Shown: piece after piece, positions 32,550-45,639 of the stretch
Position numbering within the stretch: position 1 is the first letter of the stretch
Layout of the letters: every line of letters starts with the position of its first letter
Source: Neoarius graeffei
Taxonomy: Eukaryota > Chordata > Actinopteri > Siluriformes > Ariidae
Direction of reading: 5' to 3'
DNA length: 64,000 bases
Assembly (NCBI RefSeq): GCF_027579695.1
Contig: NC_083581.1
Location: forward strand, 62,136,200 to 62,200,199
Program-made: the position numbers and the translations under genes
The notes under the pieces: generated by a model
Database searches by the model: none
What the model was told of the DNA's origin: nothing
What the model saw: only the letters and a program-made list of their open reading frames with translations

Positions 32550-33790
32550 ATAGATACTGTATGATCAAAACAGAATTAAATAAGTATAACAAGAAAACAA
32601 TGAACAAAATATAATATACATGTCAATGAAAGAGAGAGAGAGAGAGAGAGAAACTGAGTGGTGTAAATAAAGTATTGTACTATGTTAAAATAAAGTATAA
32701 AATGACCAAGTGACAATGGACTCAGAGGATATGGGATATAAAGTGAAGAAGGTGTCTCACGCGATGTGTTTACTGAAAGGACACATGAATAAACTATGAT
32801 TTATAGTTTATCCTGGATCACATCACTGACAGACCCACTGTGTAAATATTAGTGAATTATTCAAAATATTTGCAAATCACCTTTTGTACCCTGTGTCTAA
32901 ATACAATGTTTGTGTTCTAATCCATCAATACGTCATTACGGTATGTGTCAATACTTCCTGGAAAGTTCGTATTTATACGAACAAGTTTTCCATTTTCCTT
33001 GAAGAATGATCAGCCATCCTTTTATTAACCTGTGTTCTTGCATATTTACATTTAATACATTGTTGTTAAGGTTTTCTAACTATCCACTAGTTGACGTGAA
33101 AAAGCTGAAAAAAATTTGCATAAATAATACCAATAAATATTCACTGCCTTGTTGATGCCCTTGATATTTTGTTAGTGGATCAATATTAACATGCCATGCT
33201 GTTTAAGGTCCCAAATTATTTTTTACTCAAGGACATGACTAAATGGCAGACAAGAGCAGACTTGCCTTGTGCATTGTAGAGTAACCCTGACATGCATTCA
33301 ATGGAAGATTTTTAGTGGGAACACCCATAATATTCAGTGGCTGTGGAAATCATGCAACAATTTCAAAATTCCATTATACAACTTAAGAATACACCATATG
33401 TTAAAGATTACATACCAGCACAATAAAGAATTTGTTTACGTTCTATAATAAGTGCTATAATGCTATAAATGTGCTTTACAGTTGTGATAGGGAAATGTGT
33501 ATTTACAGTATACTGTATTAAAGGTAAGTCTTTATTAACTATATTAAAATAATACAGTACCATTAACATAACTATAAAAGTAGGCACCAGAAACAAATGC
33601 TTAATTAAAAAAAGATGATAAGTTTAATCTCGTAAAGCAGAGTAAGCCAACGTGTTAAATCCAGAGGTAAAGCTAGGCAATGCCAGGTCACAAAATTTTA
33701 CTAGCTAGTCTGATATTTTAAATAGATAATCTATATAGCTTTTCTGCCCTGTGATACTCAGGACTGTGACCCATTGATTTTCTCACTACT
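32550..33790. other. AT-rich spacer with (GA)n
   Basis: (GA)n at about 32631-32652. No gene seen. Confidence 0.45.
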
Positions 33791-33802
33791 GCTCTCATAT
33801 CA

Positions 33803-34174
33803 TCTCATCTCATCTCATTATCTCAAGCCGCTTTATCCTTCTACAGGGTCGCAGGCAAGCTGGAGCCTATCCCAGCTGACTACGGGCGAAAGGCGGGGTA
33901 CACCCTGGACAAGTCGCCAGGTCATCACAGGGCTGACACATAGACACAGACAACCATTCACACTCACACCTATGGTCAATTTAGAGTCACCAGTTAACCT
34001 AACCTGCATGTCTTTGGACTGTGGGGGAAACCGGAGCACCCGGAGGAAACCCACGCAGACACGGGGAGAACATGCAAACTCCACACAGAAAGGCCCTCGC
34101 CGGCCCCGGGGCTCGAACCCAGGACCTTCTTGCTGTGAGGCGACAGCGCTAACCACTACACCACCGTGCCGCCC
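33803..34174 (-). repeat. SINE-A, young full-length copy
   Basis: GCTCTCATATCA on both sides (33791-33802, 34175-34186). Full head and (GATGA)n tail. Confidence 0.9.
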
Positions 34175-34821
34175 GCTCTCATATCAGTATCTTGTAATAT
34201 TTAATTTTATCAGTTCCTTACCATATAATTTGATATGTTATACCTGTTGTAATGCACTGGACTTAGGAGATGATTGAGGGTCCATATGCAGGAAAGCTTT
34301 ACTGGCAGCACCAATACACAATCCAACACAGTAACAACTAATGGTCAAAACACAATCATGACAGAACAAAGGAACAAGGAGAGGATCTAAGCACATTCTA
34401 GACTAACAGTGATAAAACAAGGGTCAGAACATGTGCAACTAGAGAATTGCCAAAATTTTGCAATGAACTACTGAAAAGAATGAGCTTATATTCCTGAAAC
34501 AAGGAAGCAAAAAGGCACACTAGAACTCATAGTGCAACCTCTACTGGTAGGGAAGGGTAACATCCTGAGCTGGTGTGACAGAATCTGTTACTCGTGAGAG
34601 ACATGCTTCATTGTATGCCTGGATGGCCTGAGCTAAATGATGTGTGAACCAAGTGTATGAGTTGATTTCATATTTTTCTGACTATTTTCTTCTCTCTGTG
34701 TCTTGGTGATATCTTCCCAACAAACAGGCACTATGATGCTTGATGTGGAAATTATTGTTTCTTCAGGTTGTCACCTGAGGGCCCAAGCAATGGCTTTTAT
34801 CTTTGATCCTAGCCTGGAAAG

Positions 34822-34928
34822 GTGCTTTTACATGGGCACTTGCACCAGAACAAGTTGTTCCCGAGAGGTAGCGCTGGGTGCAACTTGTTCCAGGCACAAC
34901 TTGTTCCTGCTGCCCATGTAAAAAGCAC
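34822..34928. mobile_element. Small inverted-repeat element (MITE-like)
   Basis: GTGCTTTTACATGGGCA inverts to TGCCCATGTAAAAAGCAC with one extra A. Inside, AACAAGTTGTTCC and AACTTGTTCC words alternate, so the 107 bp could fold as a long hairpin. Confidence 0.65.
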
Positions 34929-35129
34929 ATTAAAGTTGTGGGGGTCCTATACCGTACATACACCATAATATAAATCTACAACTGCTCCACCCAGAAAAAA
35001 AAGCTGCTATAACACAAAATGGTAGCTACTATAATATCATGATAAAATGGTGTTAGCAGACAATTTATGATATAATGGTAACTATTCAGCTACTCTCATA
35101 CATTATTAATAATCAACAAGTAGGTCCAT

Positions 35130-37670
35130 CCCATTCATCCATCCATTTTCTGCCATTTATTCGGATCCGGGTCATGGGGGTAGCGGCCTAAGTGGAGCAG
35201 TCCAGACTTCCCTCTCCCCGGCCACCTCCACCAGCTCTTCCGGGGGAATACCGAAGCATTCCCAGGCCAGCCGAGAGATGTAATCTCTCCAGCATGTCCT
35301 GGGTCTGCCCCAGGGTCTCCTCCCAGTGGGGCATGCCCAGAGGACCTCCCCTGGGAGGCTTCCAGGGGGCATCCTAACAAGGTGCCCAAACAACCTCAAC
35401 TGACTCCTTTCGATGCGGCGGAGCAGCGGTTTTACTCTGAGTCTCTCCCAAATGACCAAGCTTCTCACCCTGTCTCGAAGGGAAAGGCCAACCACCTTGT
35501 GGAGAAAACTCATTTTGACCACTTGTATCTGCGATCTCATTCTTTCGGTCACTACCCACAGCTCGTGACCATAGGTGAGGTGGAAACATAGATGGACCAG
35601 TAAATTGAGAGCTTTGCCTTTTGGCTTAGCTCTCTCTTCACCACAACAGACTGGTTTGGCATCCGCATCACTGCTGACGCTGCCCCAATCCGTCTGTCCA
35701 ACTCCAGCTCCCCCCTACCCTCACTCGTGAACAAGACCCCGAGATACTTAAACTCCTCCACTTGAGGTAGCGACTTCCCCCGATCTGAAGTAGGCACTCC
35801 ACCTGTTTCCAGCTGAGCACCATGGCCATGGACTTGGAGGTGCTGATCCTCATCCCAGCCGTTTCATACTCGGCTGCAAACCGTCCCAGCGCATGCTGTA
35901 GGTCACAGATTGATGAAGCCAACAGGACCACATCATCCACAAAAAGCAGAGACGCGATCCTGATGCCACCAAACCAGACACCCTCCGCCCCTTGGCTGCG
36001 CCTAGAAATTCTGTCCATAAAAGTTATGAACAGAACCGGTGACAAAGGACAGCCCTGGCGGAATCCCACATGCACCGGGAACAAGTCCGACTTACTGCTG
36101 GCAATGTGAATCAAACTCCTGCTCTGGTCATACAGGGTCCGAATGGCCCGCAGCAGTGGGCCCCGAACCCCATACTCCCAAAGCACCCCCCCACAGGGCA
36201 CCCCAAGGGACATGGTCGTAAGCCTTCTCCAGGTCCACAAAACACATGTAGACTGGTTGGGCAAACTCCCATGCGCCCTCCAGTACCCTTGCAAGGGTAA
36301 AGAGCTGATCCAGTGCTCCACAGCCAGGACGAAAACCATATTGTTCCTCCTGAATCCGAGGTTCAATTATCGACCAGACTCTCCTCTCCAGCATTCCAGC
36401 ATAGGCTTTCCCAGGAAGGCTGAGAAGTGTGATCCCCCTATATTTGGAACACACTCTCCAGTCCCCCTTTTTAAAAAGGGGGACCACCACCCCAGTCTGC
36501 CAATCCAGATGCACTGTCCCCGACCTCCATGCAATGTTGAAGAGGTGTGTCAGCCAAGACAGCCCAACAACATCCAGTGCCTTCAGGAACTCAGGACAAA
36601 TCTCATCCACCCCCAGAGCCCGGCCACCGAAGAGCTTTTTAACCACCTCGGCAACCTCCAGACACCGTCCAATCCAGAGGCACCTCCAGACAGTGCCTCT
36701 GTATTGGACAGTGCCTCTGTGATGGGCGAGTCCTCCCAAGCGCCCTCAGACACTGCGTTGTCCTCGGACGACATGAAGGTGGGAATGAGGAGATCCTTGA
36801 AGAATTTGTTCCACCGCCAGACGATGTCCCCAGTTGAGGTCAACAGCACTCCATCCCCACTATAAACAGTCAGAACAGAGCACTGCTTCCCCTTCCTGAG
36901 CCACCAGACGGTTTGCCAGAATCTCTTTGAGGCTGACCAAAAGTCACTTTCCATGGCCTCACCGAACTCCTCCCACACCTGAGTTTTTGCTTCAGCAACC
37001 GCCAGAGCCGCATTCCACTTGGCCCGTCGGTATCTGTCAGCTGCCTCTGGAGACCCACAGGCTAACCAAGCCGATAGGACTCCTTCTTCAGCTTGACAGC
37101 TCCCCTCACCACAGGTATCCACCACCGGGTTTGGGGATTACCGCCATGACAGGCACCAACAACCTTGCAGCTCTGCACAGCCGCCTCAGCAGTGGAGGTA
37201 TGGAACGTGGTCCACTCAGACTCAATGTCCCCATCCTCCCCGGGTATGCAGTTGAAGCTCTGCTGGAGGTGGCAGTTGAAGATCCAACGGACGGGAGCCT
37301 CCGCCAGATGTTCCCAGCATACCCTCACTACATGTTTGGGCCTACCAGGTCTGTCCGGCCTCCTCCCCCGCTATCTGATCCAACTCGCCACCAGGTAGTG
37401 GTCAGTTGACAGCTCTGCTCCTCTTTTCACCTGAGTGTCCAAGACATGCAATTGCAGATCAGGTGAAACGACTACAAAGTCAATAATCGATCTACAGCCA
37501 GTTTTGTCAGTCGGGGATCAGTACATCAGGGCTTCCGCCTTTGGCTGCCACCTGATCCACAATGCACTGGACCCTTACAGTACCTCCTGCAGGTGGTGGG
37601 TACACAAGAGAGTGGTTCCATATTGCTCATTCGGGCTAGGCCCGGCTGCACCCCTCAATAAGTAGGTGTT
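35130..37670 (-). mobile_element. 5'-truncated non-LTR retrotransposon (LINE) with reverse transcriptase
   Basis: The minus strand encodes, in several broken frames: part of an endonuclease/linker region (about 37660-36750), RT motifs GFRPGCGALDQLFTLARVLE, CFVDLEKAYDHVPW, GFRQGCPLSPVLF and LLFVDDVVLLA, EFKYLGVLFTSEG, and the C-terminus HLVRMPPG, RPWGRPRTCWRDYI, EREVW. The 3' end runs into GGATGGATGG. Several frameshifts and a first half missing make it dead. The clade (L2/Rex1-like or related) is not certain. Plus-strand ORFs over it, up to 240 codons, are antisense shadows. Confidence 0.85.
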
Positions 37671-37859
37671 ATATCCTATTTGCTGTTGTCTAACTAGTTT
37701 GGAGCTACTGTTCTAATCACAATTTCTAATTATTTCCAGCTGAAAAATTCAGCTATTCTGTTTGTCTCTGTGAGCAGTAGTTGGTTAGAGTAGCTTGCAT
37801 TTCCGAGCTCCCATGACACACCTTAGTGACAGTCCCTAAAATTAGTCTATCAATATTAG

Positions 37860-38400
37860 TCTATGCAGTCTATCAGCAGTGTTACTGGCCTTGGAACAGT
37901 AAGAGGTCAGTGAGGCCATGACAGGTCGTGCGTGATGTGGACACTCAGGTACTGGAAACTGTCTAGACCACTCTCTTCACTAGGCCACTGTTGATCTTAA
38001 GGGGGTGGTAACTCCTCTTCTCCTATGTGCTGAAGTTCACTTTCACCTCCTTTCAGGAGGAGGTTGTTATCCTGTTATTCTGGCTTTTAATAGAGCTCCT
38101 CCAAGTAGGTCTTCTCATCATTATCAGAGAGCAGGCCCACCACAACAGTATTGCCAACAAACTTAACAATTGTGGTAGAGTTAGAAGTGGTCACACAGTC
38201 ATAAGTGTACAATGAGTACAGCAAGGTGCTCAGGACACAACCCTTGAAAGCTTCTGTGCTGAGGGTGAGGGATGGTGAGACATGTCTGCCCACCCTTACT
38301 ACTTGTATTGTGCCTGTCAGGAAGTTAGAGATCCACCGAGACAGGGATGGGCTAAGTGCCAGGTCCTCCAACTTGGTGGTGAGTTTGGAGGGGATTAAAA
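37860..38400 (-). mobile_element. Second LINE fragment, reverse transcriptase domain
   Basis: Minus-strand ORF (38461-38087) reads LSRWISNFLTGTIQVVRVG and GCVLSTLLYSLYTYDCV, matching RT motifs of a fish LINE different from the preceding one (usual form APQGCVLSPLLYSLFTHDC). The active-site region reads VKFVGNT instead of KFADDT. Traces such as SFQYLSVHITHDLSW continue in broken frames to about 37860. Confidence 0.75.
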
Positions 38401-38459
38401 GTAGGCGGCCTTTCGATTTCATAAAATCGATGAAATTTAGTTCCCTCTGAAATTTGGTC

Positions 38460-39305
38460 ATTGTGATGTATGTTTATTTTTGTAATATCTAAAAAAACCC
38501 CAAGCCATTCTGTGGCTGGGAAGTTATTTAATTTGAGGGGATTCCCTAGCAAATAACGTGCATGAAATTGCTCGCCTCGCGCAGTCAAGCAGACAGAGGA
38601 AGTCCATGAGCGCATGTGCACGCTTACCTTAGTCGTCGTCTTCTTCTTCATCTTTAGGGTTTTATGGCAGCTGACATCCAGTGTTGCATTACTGCCATCT
38701 ACAGGTTTACCTTGACCATGCACTGATAGTCGCATCATTCTGCCGCTAAACGAACAGCTGATCACACCCAGGTGCTCACTGACCACCAATATTTATAAGT
38801 TTGGTCCTGCGTTTCCTTTCCTTTGCAACATAACATCTTTTCTTCTCACTTTCTGTTACTGTAGTCGGTCTTTCCAGTTTCATTCGCACACTCATGTCTG
38901 CCATTGTTCTCTCCTGTTTCAAATTTGTATCCCATAATGCCTTGCGTGAATGGGGAAAGCCCACCACGTGATGCATGATGTAGTATCTTGAATTGGGTCA
39001 TGGTGAAGCAGGAAAAAATAACAGAGACTTTAGGGCCACATGGCCCTAAATTCATTAATTGTTCTATTTTTAAAAAACAAATAAAATTGGAAGTCTGTGA
39101 TTCGAATTCAGTAGCTTTCGGTCCATTAAACAACAATAATTGGGCGTTGGGGAAAATTCTTTTTATGAACTAAACTTGAAACATCTGAAAGGCAGTCTAC
39201 CTTTAAGCTATGTTCACATTACAAGCTTCATTGTTCAATTCAGATTTTTATTTATTTATTTTTTGTTCAGATCAGATTTGCCTATCTTGACTGTTCACAT
39301 TCATA
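38460..39305. other. Repeat-like spacer, unclassified
   Basis: 38630-38770 (TCTTCTTCTTCATC, GGCAGCTGACATCCAG, ACTGCCATCTAC) resembles a dispersed fish retroelement end. The rest shows no gene. Confidence 0.35.
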
Positions 39306-39308
39306 ATT

Positions 39309-41776
39309 AGGGCCCGAGCCCTATGGGCGAAGGCCCTATTGTTCTTGTAAGAGTTCACTATTATTATTCTTCCGTCTTCTTCTTCTTCTTCTTCTTTATT
39401 TTTCTCCGCTGTTGGGCCATTTTCGGGGCGCTTGCCATGGGTGAAAACGCACGAAATTTGGCACCACTTCCGAGAATTGCCACCGCTACTCAGAACCAAA
39501 AGCCCAAACTTGGCCGGGGCTCAGGGCCTCTATAGCGCCCCCTAAGTCGTTGTGATTTTGGCCTCCCGCATTAAGGTGCCTGGTTGCCATATAGTTTGTA
39601 GTACTGGCATGCCATTTGGTGCGCATATGTATCTCGCTAAGCCGGACAAAAATGTAATGCCAATGCATTAGCCACGCCCAACAGGAAGTGAGGTAATTTC
39701 ACTTTTGTGCGAAATGCATGGCCACGAAGACGGCGCAACTCCTCCTAGACCGTTCATAGGAATGTCACCAAAATTGATACACATCATCTACAGACATGGC
39801 TGACAAAAGTTACTAAATACGTTTCACGTAGGATAAACCGTTCAGAAGTTATACGTCAATCAATTTTCACTTCAAAATTTTACATGCTAAAAAATTCATA
39901 ACAAATCTTCTAATTGCTCAAAACTGCTCATACTTCACACGCTAATCACTCATTGGGCTTCTGACATGTTACCCAATTTCTGTGATATTTCGCCACTGGG
40001 GGCGCTATTTTTGGGCAAAAAATCCAATCTTTCCTCAAATTTGGTCAAACTTCACGGCCACCCTCTTACTACCTCCCATGTCATGTATACCACATTTTGG
40101 GAATTTTCGTCCATGGGGGGCGCTGTTTTTGGCCGACGCAATTTCTTCAAAATGGGTTTTTGGTTAATAATTCCATAATGCTTTTCCTTCACACCACTAC
40201 CTTGTGATAGTACGTTGCTGTTGTAGACACTTATTTTTCCAACTCATTATCGCTCATGTTCAGCACAGCGCCACCTACTGACATGGGAAAAACCAAAAAA
40301 TTTATTCTTCAAAAATCTATATCTCATCTTCTATTTACTCAATTTTCATCACACTTCATACGCAAACTCTTCATAGCTCACCTGACATATACGCCAAATT
40401 TTGTGCACTTTCGCCCCTGGGGGTGCTGGTTATGGCAGAAATGATATTGCAGCTTCTGATTTGTCAACCTTGGCAAGCAAACTCTTTACAAGACCCTTAT
40501 TGGGGCGCTTGCCATGGTCGACAACGCTCGAAATTTGGCTCCTTTTTCTTAGACTGCCACCGCTACTGAGAACCAGAAGCCCAGATCCAGGCGGGCCTCA
40601 GGGCCTCTATAGCGCCCCCTAACGTGTTGTGATTTTTGCCTCTCGCATTAAGGTGCCTGGTTGCCATGTAGTTTGTAGTAGTGGCATGCCCTTTGGTACG
40701 CATATGTATCTCACCAAGCCGGACAAAAATGTAATGCCAATGCATTAGCCACGCCCTACAGGAAGTGAGGTAATTTCACTTTTGTGCGAAATGCATGGCC
40801 ACGAAGACGGCGCAACTCCTCCTAGACCGTTCATAGGAACGTCACCAAAATTGATACACATCATCTACACACATGGCTGACAAAAGTTGCTAAATATGTT
40901 TCACGTCGGGTTAACCGTTCAGAAGTTATACGTCAATCCTTTTTCAATTCAGAATTTTACATGCTTAAAAATTCATAACAAATCTTCTAATTGCTCAACA
41001 CTGCTCATACTTCACACGCAAATCACTCATTGGGCTTCTGACATGTTACCCAATTTCTGTGATGTTTCGCCACTGGGGGCGCTATTTTTGGGCAAAAAAT
41101 CCAATCTTTCCTCAAATTTGGTCAAACTTCATGGCCACCCTCTTACTACCTCCCATGTCATGTATACCACATTTTGGGAATTTTCGTCCATGGGGGGCGC
41201 TGTTTTTGGCCCACGCAATTGCTCCAAAACGGGTTTTTGGTAAATTATTCCATAATGCTTTTCCTTCACACCACTACCTTGTGATTGTACGTTGCTGTTG
41301 TAGACACTTATTTTTCCAACTCATAATCGCTCATGTACAGCATAGCGCCACCTACTGACATGGGAAAAACCAAAAAATTTATTCTTCAAAAATCTATATC
41401 TCATCTTCTATTTACTCAATTGTCATCAAACTTCATACGCAAACTCTTCATAGCTCACCTGACATATACGCCAAATTTTGTGCACTTTCGCCCCTGGGGG
41501 TGCTGATTATGGCAAAAATGATATTGCAGCTTCTGATTTGTCAAACTTGGCAAGCAAACTCTTTTCAAGACCCTTATTGAGGCGCTTGCCATGGTCGACA
41601 ACGCACGAAGTGCGAGACCCTATTGTTGCCATGTGTCCAATTCTGTGCTTTGTCGCCATTGTGGGAGTAATGTCTCTTGCTGCAGAAGCTGTGGATGGTT
41701 TTTCGCAGGGACGCATGCCCCCGCCCCCCTTGGCCGCTGGCGCGAGGGCCCGTCGAGGCCGCTTGCGGCTTTAATT
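39309..41776 (+). repeat. Tandem repeat element with two units of about 1.08 kb
   Basis: Unit starts near GGGGCGCTTGCCATGG at 39426, 40501 and (partial) 41579. Units are nearly identical over long stretches. Left boundary GGGCCCGAGCCCTATGGGCG, right boundary near GGCCCGTCGAGGCCGCTTGC. Fish genomes carry many such GGGCCCGAGC-bounded elements. Short ORFs are not conserved as proteins. Confidence 0.8.
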
Positions 41777-41935
41777 ACAAGTGACCTGTATCTAACTGCA
41801 ATGTCAACACATCTGTACTCTGAAATGGCATGTATGTTTACATTGATACATTTGTGCACCAGCTGCATCACCACCAACAGAAAAGTTATCAACAACAAAA
41901 CAACAACAAAAACATTTATGAGACGACTCATGGTA

Positions 41936-42150
41936 TGTAGGTTAGGCTAATTGGTGGCTCCAAATTGACCGTAGGTGTGAATGTGAGTGTGAATGGTTGT
42001 TTGTCTCTATATGTCAGCCCTGCGATGACCTGGTGACTTGTCCAGGGTGTACCCCACCTCTCACCCATAGTCAGCTGGGATAGGCTCCAGCTTGCCTGCG
42101 ACCCTGTAGAACAGGATAAGCGGCTACAGATAATGGATGGATGGATGGAG
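41936..42150 (+). repeat. SINE-A 3' fragment with GGATGGATGG tail
   Basis: Starts within the body at TAGGTTAGGCTAATTGGTGG. Confidence 0.82.
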
Positions 42151-42491
42151 TTATACATTGAGGTTTCTAGCATTTTCTATACTTGTGGAAACAGCACATG
42201 TAGTGCTGTTCTTCTATTAGACACCAGGTGCCGTAGTTACAGAGTCATTCTCTCTCAAGGTCAAACTGATTCTCTCTCACACACACTGCGTCAGTGGCAG
42301 CCATAGGCGATGCTTGGTTCAGCACAGCATCACTAAAGCAAGCACAGAACACACTCAGAGTCTGTTATCCAAAACATGGCCTTGTGTATGTGTACACAAG
42401 ACTGTAAAGACTGTTTCTGAAACACTAGTGATGTATTTGCATACCATGTTATTTTTAAATGTGAAAGGAGATTGTACCATGGTACTAATTC

Positions 42492-42492
<1 letters not shown>

Positions 42493-42539
<47 letters not shown>
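42493..42539 (+). repeat. (GATA)n microsatellite
   Basis: About eleven uninterrupted GATA units. Confidence 0.97.
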
Positions 42540-42587
42540 CATGTATTATCATTGCACATTACTATATACCACACTCTATAATGTGAA

Positions 42588-42985
42588 ACGCAACACATTC
42601 ACCTCAGGACTGTGCACCTTACACAACACATATACCTCAGGACTGTGCACCTTACACACAACACATACACCTCAAGTCTGTGCACCTTACCTTACCTTGC
42701 AATACTTCATAATGTGTAATATTTTATCTTATAATGTGACTCTCTCATGCAATAATTTATAATGTGACTGTCTCTGTGCAATACTTTATATGTGCAATAC
42801 CTCACTCCATAATGTGTAACACAACACATACACCTCAGACTGTGCACCTTACCCCCTCCTTTTTTTTCTCCCCCTTCCTCTCTCTCTCTCTCTCTCTCTC
42901 TCTCCACGCTGTTTGCACTGTTATTGGAGATGCTTTAATCTCACTGTATGTGTGTATAGTGACAATAAAGCCATTCTATTCTATT
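42588..42985 (+). repeat. Minisatellite, (TC)n and LINE-type AATAAAGCC tail
   Basis: ACACCTCAGGACTGTGCACC-like units repeat about three times at 42588-42695 and once more near 42830. (TC)n follows at 42881-42903. The block ends GTGACAATAAAGCCATTCTA plus CTATT repeats, a retroelement 3' tail. So this is the expanded 3' region of a LINE or SINE. Confidence 0.65.
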
Positions 42986-43439
42986 CTATACAACGAAACA
43001 TTGTTTTCGGGCTCAGATCACAGCAGCATATCAATAAAATAAAAATAAAATAACTAAATAATATACATAACCTTTTTAAAAGCAGCATATTGGCATATAA
43101 GCAGCAGTGTAAATAGTATGAATGAATCAAATGCATCTTGTTTAATAATTAGAGCACATATTGGTCTATAATCATTAATATGTATTAACATCCCCTTTAA
43201 GGTGTTTTTCGTGTAAATATGTACAGTCCAAATCAAATGCACGTGGAATTATGCAATAACTGAATGTTGGAAAATTCCTCCTGGCCCCTGGATTCTGACT
43301 CAAGCCCAGGTGACGCATTCTGTCTGTTGCTGATGCTCTGCACGTAGGCTGCTGGGTAACGCCTTTCAAATGAAAACTGATTTTATTTTAATTACCCAAC
43401 AGAAACGCTTTGTATCAACGCTTAGATGCGACTCTAACT

Positions 43440-43703
43440 ATTTTTATCAAGACACGTGTTCTGTTTCCGAATAAATAAAATGATGATAAAAGTTGTGATT
43501 CAGAGAAACGTGCGCTCGTGCATGCACAAGCATGACACGTGATACCAATTTGGCCAATCAGGTAACTCGAAAAGCCAGCACGCGCGGCTTCCTGATTTTT
43601 TTTTTTTTTCCGGGGTTATCACTGCGCACCACTGTAACCGTCCGCCTTCTCTGTGGAGAGAGTGAAGTGACCAGACTGCTGTCCTTGCACACAGCTAGGC
43701 GAG
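43440..43703 (+). promoter_or_regulatory. eno1: Probable eno1 promoter and noncoding first exon
   Basis: A CCAAT box (43554-43558, GGCCAATCAGG) is followed about 65 bp later by a locally GC-richer stretch ending in a good donor (GCGAG then GTGAGG, 43704). This fits a noncoding exon 1 at about 43620-43703 that splices to 46266. Three ACGTG cores lie upstream at 43454-43458, 43508-43512 and 43537-43541; two are CACGTG palindromes. Human ENO1 is a known HIF-1 target through ACGTG elements. No TATA box is seen. Exon limits are inferred. Confidence 0.45.
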
Positions 43704-44124
43704 GTGAGGCCAAATTTAAACATTTTCCTACAAAAATATTGCTCTTGTTCAAATGTCCCCGACGAGGACAGATTTAACCTTCGTGACAGGATGTTTTTGA
43801 GGACGGAAGTGCGCTAGCTATCAGAGTTAACCTGGATGCTAATAGTATTAATTTAACGTTACATTAGCTAGGCGGGATTTTAATCATTCACAGAGTTAAA
43901 GTTGGGCTTTTTAAATCCCGTCTGAGATAGTATAAGCTATTTTAGGCCGCCTGTCGATTTATGGCTGCTCTCTGAGGAGGTGTGTTCATCTGTTTGCCAA
44001 GCGAATCATTTTGCTGAATCATTTGGCCTTGAAATGGAAACTGTTCGTGATTAAAATATGGCGAGTTGACAGTCTTCATCTTAATACTGGGTCTCTGTCA
44101 ACGACAGAAGTGGGGTGTTTTGGG

Positions 44125-44785
44125 GTTTTTTTTCCTTACAACTCCGTTATGATGCTCCGAGATGGTAGAAGAACGAATGAACAAATGAGTCTTTTCGAAT
44201 GAATCACCAAAACGAGTGAACCGATCAGTGACTCGTTCGTTTGATTCATCTTCCTTTCTGACCCCCTTTTTGTTTTTGTTTGTTTGTTTTTGTTTTTCCT
44301 TACAACTCCGTTATGTGAAGTAGAGATGGTAGAAGAACGAATGAACAAATGAGTCTTTTCGAATGAATCACCAAAACGAGTGAACCGATCAGTGACTCGT
44401 TCGTTTGATTCATCTTCCTTTCTGACTCCCTTTTTTTTCCATCTTTCACTAGTGCACTGACTCTTGTTCAAATGACTTCACAAAACTGCACACTTGGTGT
44501 CTTTTTGTAGTTATTAAAATCCCAAGCTACTTTCATATATTGTCTTGATAACATTGAGCAATAACTTATTTTAATATAGGCCGAATTTTACAGCCATGTA
44601 CACTTAAAACATGTACAAGTAAAGTTATCAGGATGCTATTTTGTAAATAAGTTTGACAAGAAAATGAACGATTCAGGAAATGTTCTTTCCGGAAATGGCA
44701 GTCTACTAAATGAATCTTTTAAACGAACCGAGCGAAAAGAGCCGATTCAGTCTTAACTGAATGAGAATTCACATCTCTAATGTAA
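44125..44785. mobile_element. Duplicated MITE-like block in eno1 intron 1
   Basis: A segment of about 150 bp (CTTACAACTCCGTTATG, then GAGATGGTAGAAGAACGAAT, to CGTTTGATTCATCTTCC) is present twice, near 44135-44250 and 44296-44423. AATGAATC/ACGAACC words recur inverted up to 44785, where CACATCTCTAA mirrors TAGAGATG. Noncoding. Confidence 0.55.
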
Positions 44786-45639
44786 AATTGGTGCACGTAT
44801 GGTAGTCACTTGATGACGTCAGAATCCGACCTCGTGTCTAACCTGGATTAGCATGTAAATGATGTATTGATTTCTGTGATCGTTGCCTGTGGAAAGAACA
44901 CTAGTTTAATATTATATCCAGTTATATTGAACAAAAAATAAATTGAACTCCAGGAAGTATTTCCTTTTGTTTGTATCCTGTATGCAGTTTCAAAGTTGAT
45001 GCTTGAAACCATGAACTGCTCAGTGCAGGGTACGGGACGCATGTGCTGCTGTCTGTCTTGTGGTTGTGGAGACGGCTTGCTGTTTTGTGACCATTGGCAA
45101 GTTTTCATTGACTTTTAAGGCCACAAGATTTTCTATTGGTCCAACTAAGGCACATGTATGTTTGACTTAAATGGTACATATTTGTAAAAATGTTTGCAGG
45201 GCCTCACTTAAGTTTGATTTTTTTAGTACTGGGTGTGCAGTTAATGAAAATCTGCTTCTAGCATTTTTAAGTATGCATTGCTTTAGTGTGGCTTGACTTT
45301 AGTGCTGTTTGGGCTCCAGTCTGGAACTTGGTATGACTGTCACCAAGAACAGGATTACTCATTTTCTATTTTCAGAATGACGGTGGAAAATTAGCAATTC
45401 TGGTGCTGGTGAGACATTTTGGCACATTGTTTGAAATTCATGCTCTTGACTCTAAGCCTTATTTAAGGTTTAAACACATCAATGCATACATTTTTATATT
45501 GTCCATGACCAGTACTCATCAATGCAGATCAGTTCAGTGTACCATTATTTGTGAACTGATCCTGTACTGGCTTCCATCTGCACCTGTAATCTTATGGAGA
45601 CCTACGATTAAGCAGCACAATAGGAAGCCTTTACCACCT

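Noticed and set aside
33774-34277. 167-codon plus-strand ORF and the opposing 107-codon ORF
   Set aside because: Both are translations of a SINE-A copy.
36143-36865. 240-codon plus-strand ORF
   Set aside because: Antisense to clear reverse transcriptase coding on the minus strand; no domain.
39966-41774. Series of ORFs of 60-120 codons
   Set aside because: They repeat in step with the 1.08-kb tandem unit, in varying frames, and show no protein-like conservation.
42588-42695. CRISPR-like array
   Set aside because: Eukaryotic minisatellite in a retroelement tail; repeats are adjacent with no unique spacers.
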